Positions 15,745-25,096 of a DNA stretch of 64,000 nt are shown here, piece by piece. This stretch comes from Epilithonimonas hispanica. Its GTDB lineage: Bacteria > Bacteroidota > Bacteroidia > Flavobacteriales > Weeksellaceae. The position numbers and the translations under genes were made by a program. The stretch is taken from assembly GCF_003385395.1 (NCBI RefSeq), contig NZ_QNUG01000002.1, forward strand, positions 91,612 through 155,611. The letters are read 5' to 3'. The stretch's first letter is position 1; each line of letters starts with the position of its first letter. Below the pieces are notes generated by a model. That model had not been told where the DNA came from and did no database searches. It saw only the letters and a list, made by a program, of their open reading frames with translations.

Positions 15745-17487
15745 CTATTGAGTATCAATTTCACTCACAACCTGAGCCTTATAAAGAACTGAATAATAAC
15801 CATTCTTCGCCAGAAGCTCCTGGTGTGTTCCTTCTTCTACAATCAGTCCGTGGTCCATTACGATGATTTTATCCGCTTTCTCGATTGTAGAAAGTCTGTG
15901 AGCAATAATAATTGAAGTTCTGTTTTTCGTGATTTTTTCAGTCGCTCGTTGGATTAATTTTTCACTTTCTTGGTCTATAGATGAAGTGGCTTCGTCAAGA
16001 ATCAGAATTTTCGGGTCAGAAAGATATGCTCTTAAGAATGAAAGTAATTGTCTTTGTCCAAGGGAGATTGATGAACCTCTTTCACTTACCACATAATCAT
16101 AACCGTTGGGCAAACTTTCAATAAACTCATCCACTTCAATTTCGCGTGCTGCTTTTTTGATCTTTTCGAGTGTAATGTCTTCGTCACCCAAAGTCAGATT
16201 TTCAAAAATACTGCCGTGGAAAAGGAAAACATCCTGAAGAACAACACCAATATGACTTCTTAGATTATACAATTCATAATCTCTGATGTCCACATCATCC
16301 AGCATTATTTTTCCGGAATTAATGTCGTATAATCTGGTAATTAGACTAATAATCGTGGATTTTCCAGCTCCGGTTGCTCCTACAATGGCGACAGTTTCAC
16401 CTGGATTTACTTTGAAATCAATGCCTTTCAAAACTTCCTGTTTTTCATCGTAAGCAAAATGAACTTTCTCAAACTCGATTTTTCCATCAAAATGGTCTTT
16501 GGCAATTGTTCCGTTATTGGGCATCGCTTGGTCTTCGTCCATTACGCCAAGAACTCTTTCTGCACCTACAATTCCTCTCTGGATATTATTAAATCTATCC
16601 GCAATCTGTCTCAACGGACGAATCAACATATTGATAAACTGAATAAACGCAATGATAACTCCCGGCGTAGATTTGATAAATCCGCCATAAAATAGAATAA
16701 ATCCAATGAAAAGTGACGAAATCAATTCAACGACAGGAAAGAATAATGAAAAGATAAAAACTGTTTTTAGTAAAGCTTTTTTCAGTTCAATATTAATCGT
16801 ATCAAATTTCTTAAACTCAGCTTCTTCTCTATTAAAAACTTGGATTAATGACATTCCAGCCAAACGTTCCTGAACAAAACTGTTTTGTGTAGCAGTCCAA
16901 CTTCTTTCAGAACCAAATGCAACCTTCAATTTCTTTTGGAAAACTCTCGTAATCACAACCATTATCGGAAGAATTGCCAGAGAAATCAAACTGAGATGGG
17001 TATCCACCTGAAACATTGCAAAAAGAACCATTATAATTCTCAAGATATCACCAAAAACCATCAAAAATCCATCTGTGTAAACTGTTGCAATGGTTTCAAC
17101 ATCGCCGACAGCTCTTGTTACAAGATTTCCAATCGCGGTTTTGTCAAAAAATGCCGTTTTGAAATAAATCAGCTTGTGATACAATCTTTCACGGATATCA
17201 CGGATTACATTCTGAGAAATGAAATTTGAAAAGTAAACCAAGAAAAAGTTAAGAACCGTTTCAGCAATTACCAATCCAATCAGCAGATAGATGTGCTTCA
17301 TCAGCTGGGCTTTATCCTTAAGCTGAACAATGTCTATATCAACAACATTTTTAGTAAGAATCGGTCTGTAAGTGGAAACGATTGCTAGAAAAATTGAAAT
17401 AATTAGTGTAAAAATAAACCACGACCTAAATTTCATTCCGATTAAAAATAATCGTTTTACAATGTCCCAAGTAGTTTGTTGCTTCAT
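15745..17487 (-). CDS. ABC exporter (fused permease and ATPase), multidrug/lipid type
   Basis: 580 residues. An N-terminal six-TM exporter domain (about 15-310) is followed by an ATPase with Walker A GATGAGKST (about 375), Q-loop VVLQDVFLF, signature SLGQRQLLS, Walker B ILILDEATSSID and switch IIIAHRLS. The signature has SLGQ in place of SGGQ, which is common in this subfamily. It would work as a homodimer or with a partner half-transporter moving lipids, drugs or glycoconjugates. It has its own -7 box at 17534-17541 and no obvious operon partner. Confidence 0.93.
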   Translation of the reverse strand: MKQQTTWDIVKRLFLIGMKFRSWFIFTLIISIFLAIVSTYRPILTKNVVDIDIVQLKDKAQLMKHIYLLIGLVIAETVLNFFLVYFSNFISQNVIRDIRERLYHKLIYFKTAFFDKTAIGNLVTRAVGDVETIATVYTDGFLMVFGDILRIIMVLFAMFQVDTHLSLISLAILPIMVVITRVFQKKLKVAFGSERSWTATQNSFVQERLAGMSLIQVFNREEAEFKKFDTINIELKKALLKTVFIFSLFFPVVELISSLFIGFILFYGGFIKSTPGVIIAFIQFINMLIRPLRQIADRFNNIQRGIVGAERVLGVMDEDQAMPNNGTIAKDHFDGKIEFEKVHFAYDEKQEVLKGIDFKVNPGETVAIVGATGAGKSTIISLITRLYDINSGKIMLDDVDIRDYELYNLRSHIGVVLQDVFLFHGSIFENLTLGDEDITLEKIKKAAREIEVDEFIESLPNGYDYVVSERGSSISLGQRQLLSFLRAYLSDPKILILDEATSSIDQESEKLIQRATEKITKNRTSIIIAHRLSTIEKADKIIVMDHGLIVEEGTHQELLAKNGYYSVLYKAQVVSEIDTQ

Positions 17488-17533
17488 TTTCTTTTAGATT
17501 CGGTAAATTTTTTCAGAATTGAAAAAACCGTTG

Positions 17534-17541
17534 CAAAAATA
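17534..17541 (-). promoter_or_regulatory. -7 box upstream of the ABC exporter (TATTTTTG)
   Basis: A perfect TAnnTTTG on the minus strand, giving a 5' leader of about 40 nt. Confidence 0.5.
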
Positions 17542-17585
17542 AGACATTAAAAATTGAAATCTCAGCTTAATGATTTAAATAAAAA

Positions 17586-18320
17586 TTAAAAATCATAGCC
17601 AACATCTACCAGAAAAAGACCTTGCGCAGGCGCAGAAACACCCGCAGAATTTCGGAATTTGTCTTCAATGATTAGGCGCAAATCGTTTGGTGCGATTTTT
17701 CCGCTTCCAACTTCTACCATCGTTCCTACAATCGCTCGTACCATATTCCTCAAAAATCTATCGGCAGAAATCGTGAATTTTAATTGATTTCCAAGTTGTT
17801 CCCATTCTGCTTTATAGATTTTGCAAATGTTGGTTTTGTTATCGGTGTGAAGTTTGGCAAAGCTGGTAAAATCATCATATTCAAAAAGGATTTTGCAAGC
17901 TTCATTCATCAGGTTAATATCCAACGGTTTTTGACGCCAATATTGCCAAGAAGAATCTTTGGAAAACGGATTTTTTTCTAATGAAATATAATATTCATAC
18001 GTTCTGTAAGTAGCATCGAACCTGGCGTGTAGATCTGCTGGGACTTCAAATATTTTTTTTATGGCGATGTTTTCTGACAAAAATGAATTGAGTTTATGAA
18101 CTAAGTTATCATCCACATTTTCATCGATTTCAAAATGGGCAAACATCTTTTTTGCGTGGACACCTGTATCCGTTCTTCCGGCTCCCGTTGTTTTGATAGG
18201 CTTGCGAAGAATAGTGGATAATGCTTTCTCCAACTCTTCCTGAACAGAAATCTGATTTGGCTGGATCTGATAACCAAAGTAAGCCGAACCGTTGTAAGAA
18301 AACTCTATAAAATATCTCAT
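17586..18320 (-). CDS. truA: tRNA pseudouridine synthase A
   Basis: 244 residues. It starts MRYFIEFSYNGSAYFGYQIQ and has the catalytic motif GAGRTDTGVHA (Asp at about residue 51), plus FLRNMVRAIVGTMVEVGSG near residue 190-210, all conserved in TruA. It makes pseudouridine at positions 38-40 of the anticodon stem-loop. It converges on nothing downstream; the ABC exporter gene lies 98 bp further on the same strand. Confidence 0.97.
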   Translation of the reverse strand: MRYFIEFSYNGSAYFGYQIQPNQISVQEELEKALSTILRKPIKTTGAGRTDTGVHAKKMFAHFEIDENVDDNLVHKLNSFLSENIAIKKIFEVPADLHARFDATYRTYEYYISLEKNPFSKDSSWQYWRQKPLDINLMNEACKILFEYDDFTSFAKLHTDNKTNICKIYKAEWEQLGNQLKFTISADRFLRNMVRAIVGTMVEVGSGKIAPNDLRLIIEDKFRNSAGVSAPAQGLFLVDVGYDF

Positions 18321-18401
18321 TTCGGCTGTAAATTTCCTGAATTTTTTTTAATTATAAAGAATTCTTAATTCGTAATTTCGTGATTCGAAAAATCCTAAAG
18401 A

Positions 18402-18704
18402 ATGAAACCTCTCAAAACAAATAAGCTTTCCAATCCTGCCGAATTTATAAAACTAATGGTTATTATATTTGTGCTGGTTTCTGTCTTTCTTTTCAGTCAA
18501 GGGTTATCTCAAACCCAGATTATAGTCAACGTTGTTGTATTGCTGATACTTTTCATTGCTTTACAACTCACATTCGTTATTTTGTATAAAAAAGGAGTTA
18601 GGACTTTAGCATTTTGGATTCTGATAGTTTTGCTGTTATTGGGACTATCACTTGCAGGAGCCATTTGGTATTTTGCAAAATATGGGATTTCTTTTCAGCT
18701 TTAA
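18402..18704 (+). CDS. Three-helix membrane protein of unknown function
   Basis: 100 residues with hydrophobic segments at about 17-31, 37-62 and 70-92. The N-terminus is polar (MKPLKTNKLSNPAEFIK). No motif or named family recognised. It is 19 bp upstream of the phosphodiesterase gene on the same strand and divergent from truA; co-transcription with the phosphodiesterase and Smr genes is likely. Confidence 0.7.
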   Translation: MKPLKTNKLSNPAEFIKLMVIIFVLVSVFLFSQGLSQTQIIVNVVVLLILFIALQLTFVILYKKGVRTLAFWILIVLLLLGLSLAGAIWYFAKYGISFQL

Positions 18705-18723
18705 TAATTAATTTAAATCTAAA

Positions 18724-19221
18724 ATGAAACGTATTCTTCTTTTATCAGACACACATTCTTACATCGATGACCGCATTCTTGATTATGCAAAAGATGCTGA
18801 TGAAGTTTGGCATTGCGGAGATTTTGGGAATATGAAAGTGATTGAAGAACTCGAAAAAATAAAACCTTTGCGAGGAGTTTACGGAAATATTGATGAAGCT
18901 AAAATCCGAACGATTTTCCCAGAAGTTTTGAGTTTTAAATGCGAAGAAGTGGATGTTCTGATGATTCATATTGGTGGTTATCCTGATAAATATTCGCCTT
19001 TAGCTAAGAAAGAAATTGCCGAGAAAAAACCGAAATTATTCATTTCAGGACATTCTCATATTCTGAAAGCAATGTTTGATAAAAAGAATAATCTTCTTCA
19101 TCTCAATCCCGGTGCTTGTGGAAAATCAGGTTGGCATAAGGTGAGAACAATGATGCGTTTTACCATTCATAAAGATGAAATCAAGGATTTGGAAATTATA
19201 GAACTTGGAAGTCGGGTTTGA
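18724..19221 (+). CDS. YfcE/MJ0936-type metallophosphoesterase
   Basis: 165 residues. Metal ligands of the calcineurin-like fold are in place: LLSDTHSYID, WHCGDFGN, YGNID, MIHIGGYP and SGHSHIL. The short length fits the YfcE family of Mn-dependent phosphodiesterases that hydrolyse model phosphodiesters; the natural substrate is not known. The gene lies in a run with the small membrane protein (18402) and the Smr-domain gene (19295). Confidence 0.92.
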   Translation: MKRILLLSDTHSYIDDRILDYAKDADEVWHCGDFGNMKVIEELEKIKPLRGVYGNIDEAKIRTIFPEVLSFKCEEVDVLMIHIGGYPDKYSPLAKKEIAEKKPKLFISGHSHILKAMFDKKNNLLHLNPGACGKSGWHKVRTMMRFTIHKDEIKDLEIIELGSRV

Positions 19222-19294
19222 GAATTTTTAGAATTAAAGAGTTTGTGAGTTTTTTAATCATTTATAAATCATCATTTATCAATTATAATTAAGG

Positions 19295-19789
19295 ATGAAA
19301 GTTGGAGATTTAGTTTCTGTAATCGACGAAAATCTTAGAGGTAAGGTTTTGAAAATTATTGCCAATCAGGTGAAAATCGAGGATGAACACGGCTTCACTT
19401 ATAATTTTTCGAAAGATCAATTAACAATCATCGATTCCGATTTATACGAAAATTCTCCAATTATCAAGAAAAAAGAAACTCCAAAAATTACCTCGAAAAA
19501 GCATAACAAAGCACCTTTGAAATTGGATTTGCATTTTGAATTATTAGTCAAAAATCCTTCAGATTATGAAGCGTTTGAAAGATTGATGATCCAGAGAGAG
19601 AAATTGCAGGAAGCCATTGATTTTTGTAGAAAGAATAAAATCAAAACATTACAAATCATCCACGGAATCGGCGATGGTGTTTTGCAAAAAATGGTTTATG
19701 ATGTTTTGGAAGGTCTTACAAATATCGAATACGACAGTGACGGATTTTTCTATCATCAATCCGGAAATGTGGAAGTCAAATTTTTATAA
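19295..19789 (+). CDS. Smr-domain protein with an N-terminal KOW/SH3-like region
   Basis: 164 residues. N-terminal residues 1-45 (VGDLVSVIDENLRGKVLKI) form an SH3/KOW-like barrel as in MutS2-related and DUF2027 proteins. The C-terminal Smr domain starts KLDLHFELL and has the IIHGIGDGVL motif (about 121-130). Smr domains bind or nick nucleic acids, in ribosome rescue or recombination control. Free-standing Smr proteins with this N-terminus are typical of Bacteroidota. Confidence 0.9.
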   Translation: MKVGDLVSVIDENLRGKVLKIIANQVKIEDEHGFTYNFSKDQLTIIDSDLYENSPIIKKKETPKITSKKHNKAPLKLDLHFELLVKNPSDYEAFERLMIQREKLQEAIDFCRKNKIKTLQIIHGIGDGVLQKMVYDVLEGLTNIEYDSDGFFYHQSGNVEVKFL

Positions 19790-19798
19790 AAAGTAATT

Positions 19799-19978
19799 AT
19801 GTGCAGAAAACAAATCAGTCTTATTTTAATTTTAATATTTGCATTGAGTTTTGCTCAAACCCAATATAAAACCGAAAGCAACATCTCTTATTATCCTGAA
19901 AAAATCAGTAGAACAGATTCTTACATCGAAGTTCAGGATCTGACTAAAAAAATAAAGTCAGAGAAGAATATAAAATAA
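19799..19978 (+). CDS. Short secreted peptide, possibly the 5' remnant of a hydrolase gene
   Basis: 59 codons with a clear signal peptide (MCRKQISLILILIFALSFAQ) and a 39-residue tail containing ISYYPEKISRTDSYIE. Such a segment reminds me of the mature N-terminus of Flavobacteriia secreted alpha/beta hydrolases, in which case the gene is a decayed 5' piece; the resemblance is from memory and weak. It starts 9 bp after the Smr gene and ends at a hairpin. It could also be a genuine small secreted protein. Confidence 0.4.
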   Translation: MCRKQISLILILIFALSFAQTQYKTESNISYYPEKISRTDSYIEVQDLTKKIKSEKNIK

Positions 19979-20018
19979 AAAAAAGTCGAAAACTGGATAT
20001 ATAGTTTGCGACTTTTTT
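19979..20018. terminator. Bidirectional terminator
   Basis: AAAAAAGTCG (19979-19988) pairs with CGACTTTTTT (20009-20018), with extra pairing inside. It sits between converging genes and can serve both. Confidence 0.75.
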
Positions 20019-20030
20019 CTGAGGTAAAAT

Positions 20031-20579
20031 TTAATTCAAACTCACATCTTCCGGTGCATTTGCCCAAAGAAGAAACTCTCCGCCGAGATTTTGCATAATA
20101 TTTTTCCAAAGATTCTGGTCATTTGGAAGCGTATAATCTAAGTTGTAAACATCTACAATTGTCCACATTTTACGCTGGATTTCGCCCTCAAGTTGCAATG
20201 GAGACCAACCCGAATATCCAGAAAAAACCTTGATATTTTCGATGTTAGTAGAACCTTCAATAATTGATGAAACAACGGAATCTATATCATCCGTAATATA
20301 GAATTCATCATTGATTTCAGAATATTCCTCCGTAATTTTTTGACCTTTCAGCATAAAATAAACCTTATCATTTTCCACAGGTCCGCCTTCATACAAATCC
20401 ACTGGAAATCCGAAAATATTCAGCAGACGTGAACTAATATTTTTGTTCTTTTTGTTCAAAATCAGCCCAAAAGCACCATTTTCATTATGCTCAATAATCA
20501 GCACCACAGAACGCGAAAATATATCGCCGGAAATATCAGGCGTTGAGATTAAAATTTTACCTTTGTAAGAGTAATTCAT
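20031..20579 (-). CDS. YqgE/AlgH family protein
   Basis: 182 residues. Family hallmarks are the start GKILISTPDISGDIFSRSVVLIIEHNENGAFGLILNK (quoted only by its ends: GKILIS to GLILNK), then YEGGPVENDKVYFM and IKVFSGYSGWSPLQLEGEI. Function remains poorly defined; AlgH has been linked to regulation in Pseudomonas. A perfect -7 box ends 4 nt before the ATG, predicting a leaderless transcript. Confidence 0.92.
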   Translation of the reverse strand: MNYSYKGKILISTPDISGDIFSRSVVLIIEHNENGAFGLILNKKNKNISSRLLNIFGFPVDLYEGGPVENDKVYFMLKGQKITEEYSEINDEFYITDDIDSVVSSIIEGSTNIENIKVFSGYSGWSPLQLEGEIQRKMWTIVDVYNLDYTLPNDQNLWKNIMQNLGGEFLLWANAPEDVSLN

Positions 20580-20583
20580 CTAT

Positions 20584-20591
20584 CAAAGCTA
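20584..20591 (-). promoter_or_regulatory. -7 box ending 4 nt before the YqgE ATG (TAGCTTTG)
   Basis: On the minus strand TAGCTTTG, then ATAG, then ATG (20579). Same spacing as four other genes in the window. Confidence 0.6.
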
Positions 20592-20662
20592 TTAAAAAAT
20601 ATTTTTTTTGAAAAAGAATTCAAGCAAAAATTAATCTAAAATTGTGGCAATTTGAATAATTT

Positions 20663-20749
20663 GGGCGCCTTTATCCGCCCTCCGTTCCCGCTTTTTTGTT
20701 TTTTTAGAAAAAACAAAAAGAGCTCCACTCAGGTCGGGGCGCGCTTCGC
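20663..20749 (+). repeat. Dispersed extragenic repeat, copy A
   Basis: It begins GGGCGCCTTTATCCGCC and ends GTCGGGGCGCGCTTCGC, with an AGCTCC core. An inverted copy is at 32696-32822 and a degraded one at 31111-31217. It lies between yqgE and pdxH. Confidence 0.75.
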
Positions 20750-20810
20750 AAAAAAGGAAAATTTGTCAAAGAATCCAACATAAACCTTCTATTTAGTTTT
20801 TCTTTGATGA

Positions 20811-20873
20811 GCGAAGCGTCTTTGCGACTCCTAAAACATTGAATCAATAAAATCTTTGCGAACTTTGCGTTTA
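20811..20873. repeat. CTTTGCG-word intergenic repeat
   Basis: It contains GAGCGAAGCGTCTTTGCGA and CTTTGCGAACTTTGCGTTTA. Related words recur at 31333-31352 and 55073-55148. It forms the leader region of pdxH. Confidence 0.55.
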
Positions 20874-20909
20874 AAAAAAATCAATATTATAAAGCATCTC
20901 AATCATAAA

Positions 20910-21560
20910 ATGAACAACGAAAACCTCCACGATAAAAGAAAAGTTTACGATAAGTCTCAATTAGTCGAAAGTGAAATCAAAGCCAATCCAATCGAGCAAT
21001 TCCGAAACTGGTTTCTGGAAGCCGAAGAAAACCCACAAGTTTCCGAAGCCAACGCTATGGCGATTTCTACAGTCGAAGACGACGGTTGCCCAAGAACCAG
21101 AATGGTTTTGCTGAAGTCTTACAATTGGGAAGGTTTTATTTTTTATACCAATTACGAAAGCCGAAAGGGGAAATCACTCGAGAAAACTAAAAAAGCCTGT
21201 CTTCATTTTTTCTGGCCAAGTCTGGAACGTCAAATCATCATCAAAGCCGATGTAGAAAGAATAGCAGAAAACCTGAGCGACGGTTATTTTCATTCCAGGC
21301 CGAAAGGAAGTCAGCTGGGCGCAGTTGTTTCGCCGCAAAGTCAGGAAATTCCGGACAGAAGCTTCCTAGAAAACAAACTAATAGATTTAGAAACCGAATA
21401 CGACAACAAAGAAATCCCAAGACCGGAAAATTGGGGCGGTTACATCGCAAAACCCTACGAAATCGAATTTTGGCAAGGCAGACCAAACCGTCTTCACGAC
21501 AGGATTTTATATTCTTTGACAGAAGATTTTGATTGGAAGATTTCCAGATTAGCTCCTTAA
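20910..21560 (+). CDS. pdxH: Pyridoxamine 5'-phosphate oxidase
   Basis: 216 residues from the ATG at 20910; the in-frame ATG 54 bp upstream lies in repeat sequence. Conserved features: RMVLLKSYNWEGFIFYTNYESRKG (FMN-binding region, given here by its ends RMVLLK and ESRKG), QIIIKADVERI, FHSRPKGSQLGAVVSPQSQ and the C-terminal FWQGRPNRLHDRI. It oxidises pyridoxine/pyridoxamine 5'-phosphate to PLP with FMN. PLP feeds the aminotransferases and HisC of this window. The C-terminus WKISRLAP is the family standard. Confidence 0.96.
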   Translation: MNNENLHDKRKVYDKSQLVESEIKANPIEQFRNWFLEAEENPQVSEANAMAISTVEDDGCPRTRMVLLKSYNWEGFIFYTNYESRKGKSLEKTKKACLHFFWPSLERQIIIKADVERIAENLSDGYFHSRPKGSQLGAVVSPQSQEIPDRSFLENKLIDLETEYDNKEIPRPENWGGYIAKPYEIEFWQGRPNRLHDRILYSLTEDFDWKISRLAP

Positions 21561-21648
21561 ATCTTAACATTTTTTATAATAGCTTTAACGCAGATTTTGG
21601 TTTATTTTTTCGTTATTTGTTTTATAAATCATTATAAGCGAATTAATT

Positions 21649-22230
21649 ATGAAAAATTTACTGAGAATTATGAGCGTTGTTGCGCTTGTCGTTTTATTGT
21701 CATTCAGCTTTTCAAAAGAGAAAAAAATAGTGGTCATTGATGCTGGTCACGGCGGAAGTGATTTTGGAGCGAACCGAAATGGGATTTCTGAAAAAGAGAT
21801 TGTTCTTAATATCGCTAAAAAAATCAAAGCCTTAAACCAAAATCAAAATCTCGAAATCATATTGACCAGAGATGATGATAGTTATCCGTCATTATCTCAG
21901 AGAACAGGAAAAATCAATGAGTTAAAACCTGATTATGCTATTTCTCTACACCTTAACAACTCACCGAGACAAAGTACAGAGATGAAAGGATTTGAAGTTT
22001 TCTTCCAAGACAATGAATCCTCAAAAAAATTGGCAAACAAGTTTTCAGAAAAATTTCAAAATTCTAAAGTGAAAACGGCAAATCTCCATATTTTGAGAGA
22101 GTCCAAAACGCCAACTGTTTTGTTGGAATTGGGATTTATCAATAATCCTGACGAGAGAGATTATCTTGCCAGCGAAAAGGGACAAACGGAAACGGCAGAA
22201 AAAATATTAAGTGTAATTAATGAACATTAA
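21649..22230 (+). CDS. N-acetylmuramoyl-L-alanine amidase (Amidase_3)
   Basis: 193 residues with an N-terminal hydrophobic segment (about 6-22) acting as signal or anchor. The zinc ligands are in VIDAGHGGSDFGA, the Glu of GISEKEIVLNIA and the His of ISLHLNNS; the catalytic Glu is in VLLELGFINN. It cleaves the amide between MurNAc and the stem peptide during cell separation or wall turnover. No LysM or other binding domain is attached, so it is a minimal periplasmic amidase. Confidence 0.92.
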   Translation: MKNLLRIMSVVALVVLLSFSFSKEKKIVVIDAGHGGSDFGANRNGISEKEIVLNIAKKIKALNQNQNLEIILTRDDDSYPSLSQRTGKINELKPDYAISLHLNNSPRQSTEMKGFEVFFQDNESSKKLANKFSEKFQNSKVKTANLHILRESKTPTVLLELGFINNPDERDYLASEKGQTETAEKILSVINEH

Positions 22231-22251
22231 TTATCCAAATAAAATAGACGA

Positions 22252-22278
22252 AAACCAGCAATTTTGCTGGTTTTTTTA
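22252..22278 (+). terminator. Terminator between amidase and the his operon
   Basis: AAACCAGCA pairs with TGCTGGTTT (22252-22260 with 22265-22273), then a T-run. It ends the amidase transcript; the 3' end of hisIE lies right beside it. Confidence 0.8.
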
Positions 22279-22863
22279 TTTACTTCTGGATTTTAAAATT
22301 TTCTCAACATCTTCAATTGTAAAACCTTTGGCCTTCAACAAAATCAAATAATGATAAAGCAAATCTGCGGCTTCATTTAAAAACAATTCGTCATTATTAT
22401 CTTTCGCTTCAATGACCAGTTCCACAGCTTCTTCGCCCACTTTTTGCGCTACTTTATTGATACCACTTTTAAATAGAGAATTGGTGTAAGAATTCTCATC
22501 ATTATTATCAATTTTATCAGAAATTGTTTGCTGTAATTCATACAAAAAACCTTTGTCCGTTTCTTCTGCAAAACAAGTCGTCGTTCCTTTGTGACAAGTT
22601 GGTCCAAGCGGTTTCGCTTTGATGAGAATCGTATCGTTATCACAATCTAATTTCCAATCAATTAATTCCAAAAAATTTCCCGAAGTTTCACCTTTTGTCC
22701 AGAGACGGTTTTTGGAACGGGAAAAGAAAGTGACTCGTTTTTCCTGCAAAGTTTTGTCAAAAGCGTCTTGATTCATATATCCCAACATAAGTACTTTTAA
22801 GTTGAGATAATCCTGAATAATAACGGGAACTAAGCCTGTATTTTTATCAAATTTTATAGTCAT
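22276..22863 (-). CDS. hisIE: Bifunctional phosphoribosyl-AMP cyclohydrolase / phosphoribosyl-ATP pyrophosphatase
   Basis: 195 residues. The HisI part (1-105) includes [34 protein letters not shown], and the zinc-binding [10 protein letters not shown] plus CHKGTTTCF. The HisE part (about 110-195) has [12 protein letters not shown] and [15 protein letters not shown]. It carries out steps 2 and 3 of histidine synthesis. It is the last gene of the operon and its start overlaps the hisF stop by 4 nt. Confidence 0.97.
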   Translation of the reverse strand: MTIKFDKNTGLVPVIIQDYLNLKVLMLGYMNQDAFDKTLQEKRVTFFSRSKNRLWTKGETSGNFLELIDWKLDCDNDTILIKAKPLGPTCHKGTTTCFAEETDKGFLYELQQTISDKIDNNDENSYTNSLFKSGINKVAQKVGEEAVELVIEAKDNNDELFLNEAADLLYHYLILLKAKGFTIEDVEKILKSRSK

Positions 22864-23612
22864 CGTATTGATAAGTTTTTAGATTTTAAATAATTTTTAA
22901 GTTCCGGAATTGCGATTTCATTGAAATGAAAAATACTCGCCGCCAAAGCTCCGGTCGCTTTGGTTTCTGTAAAAACATCTTTAAAATGTTTCATTGTTCC
23001 CGCACCTCCGGAAGCAATCACAGGAATGTTCACCAATTCTGCAAGTTGTTTTGTGATTTCAATGGCGAATCCAGCTTTCGTTCCGTCTGTATTCATCGAG
23101 GTTAAGAGGATTTCGCCTGCTCCGAGATTTTCAACTTCTTTTGCCCAAGAGAACAATTCTTTTTCAGTCTCGATTTTTCCGCCGTTACTGAAAATTTTGT
23201 TTTGATTTTCAACCAGTTTTGTGTCAATCGCTACAACCATACATTGCGAACCAAAACGTTTGGCAACTTCGGTTACTAGATTGGGATTGGACAACGCCGC
23301 CGAATTAATCGTGATTTTATCAGCGCCGTTTTTCAGAAGTTCTTCCACATTTTCAAGCGCAATAATTCCGCCTCCAACCGTAAACGGAATATTGATGTGT
23401 TTCGCAATATCTCTAACCAACGGAATCAAGGTTTTCCGACGTTCTTCGGTTGCAGAAATGTCCAGAAAAACCAATTCGTCTGCACCTTGATTAGAATACT
23501 TGATAGCCATTTCCACAGGATTTCCTACTTCTTTCAAATCCAAAAAATTAACGCCTTTTACCGTTTCTCCGTTTTTGATGTCGAGACAAGGAATGATTCT
23601 TTTTGCTAACAT
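22860..23612 (-). CDS. hisF: Imidazole glycerol phosphate synthase, cyclase subunit
   Basis: 250 residues, TIM barrel. It starts [20 protein letters not shown] with catalytic Asp11 in CLDIKNG; the second catalytic Asp is in [10 protein letters not shown]. Phosphate-binding loops: [14 protein letters not shown] and VIASGGAG. It pairs with HisH, using ammonia from glutamine to make IGP and AICAR. Its start shares one base with the hisA stop (TAATG). Confidence 0.97.
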   Translation of the reverse strand: MLAKRIIPCLDIKNGETVKGVNFLDLKEVGNPVEMAIKYSNQGADELVFLDISATEERRKTLIPLVRDIAKHINIPFTVGGGIIALENVEELLKNGADKITINSAALSNPNLVTEVAKRFGSQCMVVAIDTKLVENQNKIFSNGGKIETEKELFSWAKEVENLGAGEILLTSMNTDGTKAGFAIEITKQLAELVNIPVIASGGAGTMKHFKDVFTETKATGALAASIFHFNEIAIPELKNYLKSKNLSIR

Positions 23613-24328
23613 TAGAGAAATGGTTTTAAATCGTTAAACGTGATTCGGTTTTCATACAAAGCTTTCCCGATAATTGCACCTTCGCAACCCAAAGATTTTA
23701 ATTGAAACAAATCATTAGTAGAAGTAATTCCACCGGAAGCAATTAGTTTAATATCAGGATTTTCGCCAATTATTTTTTCATATAAATCGAAAGAAGGGCC
23801 TTCCAACATTCCGTCTTTCTCAATATCTGTGGAGATAACATATAGGATTCCGTTTTCTGTTTTTTCTTTGATGAAATTATAAATATTGGTTTCGCTTTCT
23901 TCTAGCCAACCCGAAACAGCAATTTTTTCTTGCCTTGCATCTGCTCCCAAAATAATTTTTTCTGAACCATATTTTTCTAAAGTTATTAAAAATAATTCTG
24001 GATTTTTAATGGCAACGCTTCCCAAAGTCACTTGTTTTGCGCCACTTTCAAAAGCGATTTTGATATCTTCTTCGGATTTTAAGCCGCCTCCAAAATCTAT
24101 GATTAAATTGGTTTCAGAAGAGATTTTTTCTAAGATTTTATGATTGATGATTCGGTTTTGTTTTGCACCGTCCAAATCTACCAAATGCAGAAATTGTACT
24201 CCGTTATCTTCGAAGTTTTTCGCGACTTCTAAAACGTTGGGATTATAAATCGTTTTCTGATTGTAATCGCCTTTGGAAAGCCGAACGCACTCTCCGTTGA
24301 TGATATCTATTGCAGGGATAATTCTCAT
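23612..24328 (-). CDS. hisA: ProFAR isomerase
   Basis: 238 residues, paralogous to His[21 protein letters not shown] at the N-terminus with catalytic Asp8, [29 protein letters not shown] with the second Asp, and [13 protein letters not shown] and LIASGGITS. It isomerises ProFAR to PRFAR. The 171-bp gap to hisH upstream contains an inverted repeat of a dispersed element. Confidence 0.97.
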   Translation of the reverse strand: MRIIPAIDIINGECVRLSKGDYNQKTIYNPNVLEVAKNFEDNGVQFLHLVDLDGAKQNRIINHKILEKISSETNLIIDFGGGLKSEEDIKIAFESGAKQVTLGSVAIKNPELFLITLEKYGSEKIILGADARQEKIAVSGWLEESETNIYNFIKEKTENGILYVISTDIEKDGMLEGPSFDLYEKIIGENPDIKLIASGGITSTNDLFQLKSLGCEGAIIGKALYENRITFNDLKPFL

Positions 24329-24363
24329 TTTCTATTTTTATTTTTAATGAATTAATAGCTTTT

Positions 24364-24491
24364 AACCACAAAAGGCACAAAATATTTTTATATTTTTTAG
24401 TTGTTCAAAAGTTCAAAATAGGTTTATTTGAAATTTTGTTTTCTTTTGAAAAGCTTTTATTTTAATTTTTCCTTTTGTGTCTTTTGTGGTT
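24364..24491. repeat. Inverted repeat between hisH and hisA
   Basis: AACCACAAAAGGCACAAAA (24364-24382) is repeated inverted, 18 of 19 matching, at 24473-24491, with AT-rich sequence between. It probably forms a hairpin in the his mRNA. Confidence 0.75.
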
Positions 24492-24499
24492 CAAATCAA

Positions 24500-25081
24500 T
24501 CATAATTTTAAAAAGTTTTCTAATATTTTACTTCCGAAAACACCACTTTTTTCCGGGTGAAATTGAACGCCGAAAAAATTATCTTTCTGCAAAGCTGTGC
24601 TGTAAGACTCGGAATAGTCTGTTGTGGCAATTGTATTTTCATTTTTCTCAGCGTAATAACTGTGAACGAGATACATATAACTTTGTTCGGGAATATCTTT
24701 AAACAAATCCGACTTCAAATCATAAATCTGATTCCAGCCAATCTGCGGAACCAAAACCGAATTTGGAAATTTTTTGACCGAAACATCAAAAATTCCCAAA
24801 GCTTTTGTGTTGCCTTCTTCCGAATCTTTGCACAACAATTGCATTCCAAGACAAATGCCCAAAAGCGGTTGTTTTAGTTCGGGAATTAGCAAATCTAATT
24901 CTGTTTCTTTGAGAGAATTCATTGCAAAAGAAGCTTCTCCAACTCCGGGGAAAATGACTTTGTCAGCTTTAGAAATTTCATCAAAATTATTGGTGAGTTT
25001 GGCAGAAAATCCCAATCTTTCTATTGCGAACAGAAGACTTTGAACATTTCCTGCTTTATAATCTATAATGACAGTTTTCAT
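24500..25081 (-). CDS. hisH: Imidazole glycerol phosphate synthase, glutaminase subunit
   Basis: 193 residues, class I glutamine amidotransferase. The triad is Cys in LLGICLGMQLL, His in VQFHPEKSG and Glu two residues later; VHSYYAEK and DKVIFPGVGEA are also typical. It supplies ammonia to HisF. A 97-bp gap holding repeated ATAGATAATAGAC words separates it from hisB. Confidence 0.97.
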   Translation of the reverse strand: MKTVIIDYKAGNVQSLLFAIERLGFSAKLTNNFDEISKADKVIFPGVGEASFAMNSLKETELDLLIPELKQPLLGICLGMQLLCKDSEEGNTKALGIFDVSVKKFPNSVLVPQIGWNQIYDLKSDLFKDIPEQSYMYLVHSYYAEKNENTIATTDYSESYSTALQKDNFFGVQFHPEKSGVFGSKILENFLKL

Positions 25082-25096
25082 ATTTTTTTTTTAAAA

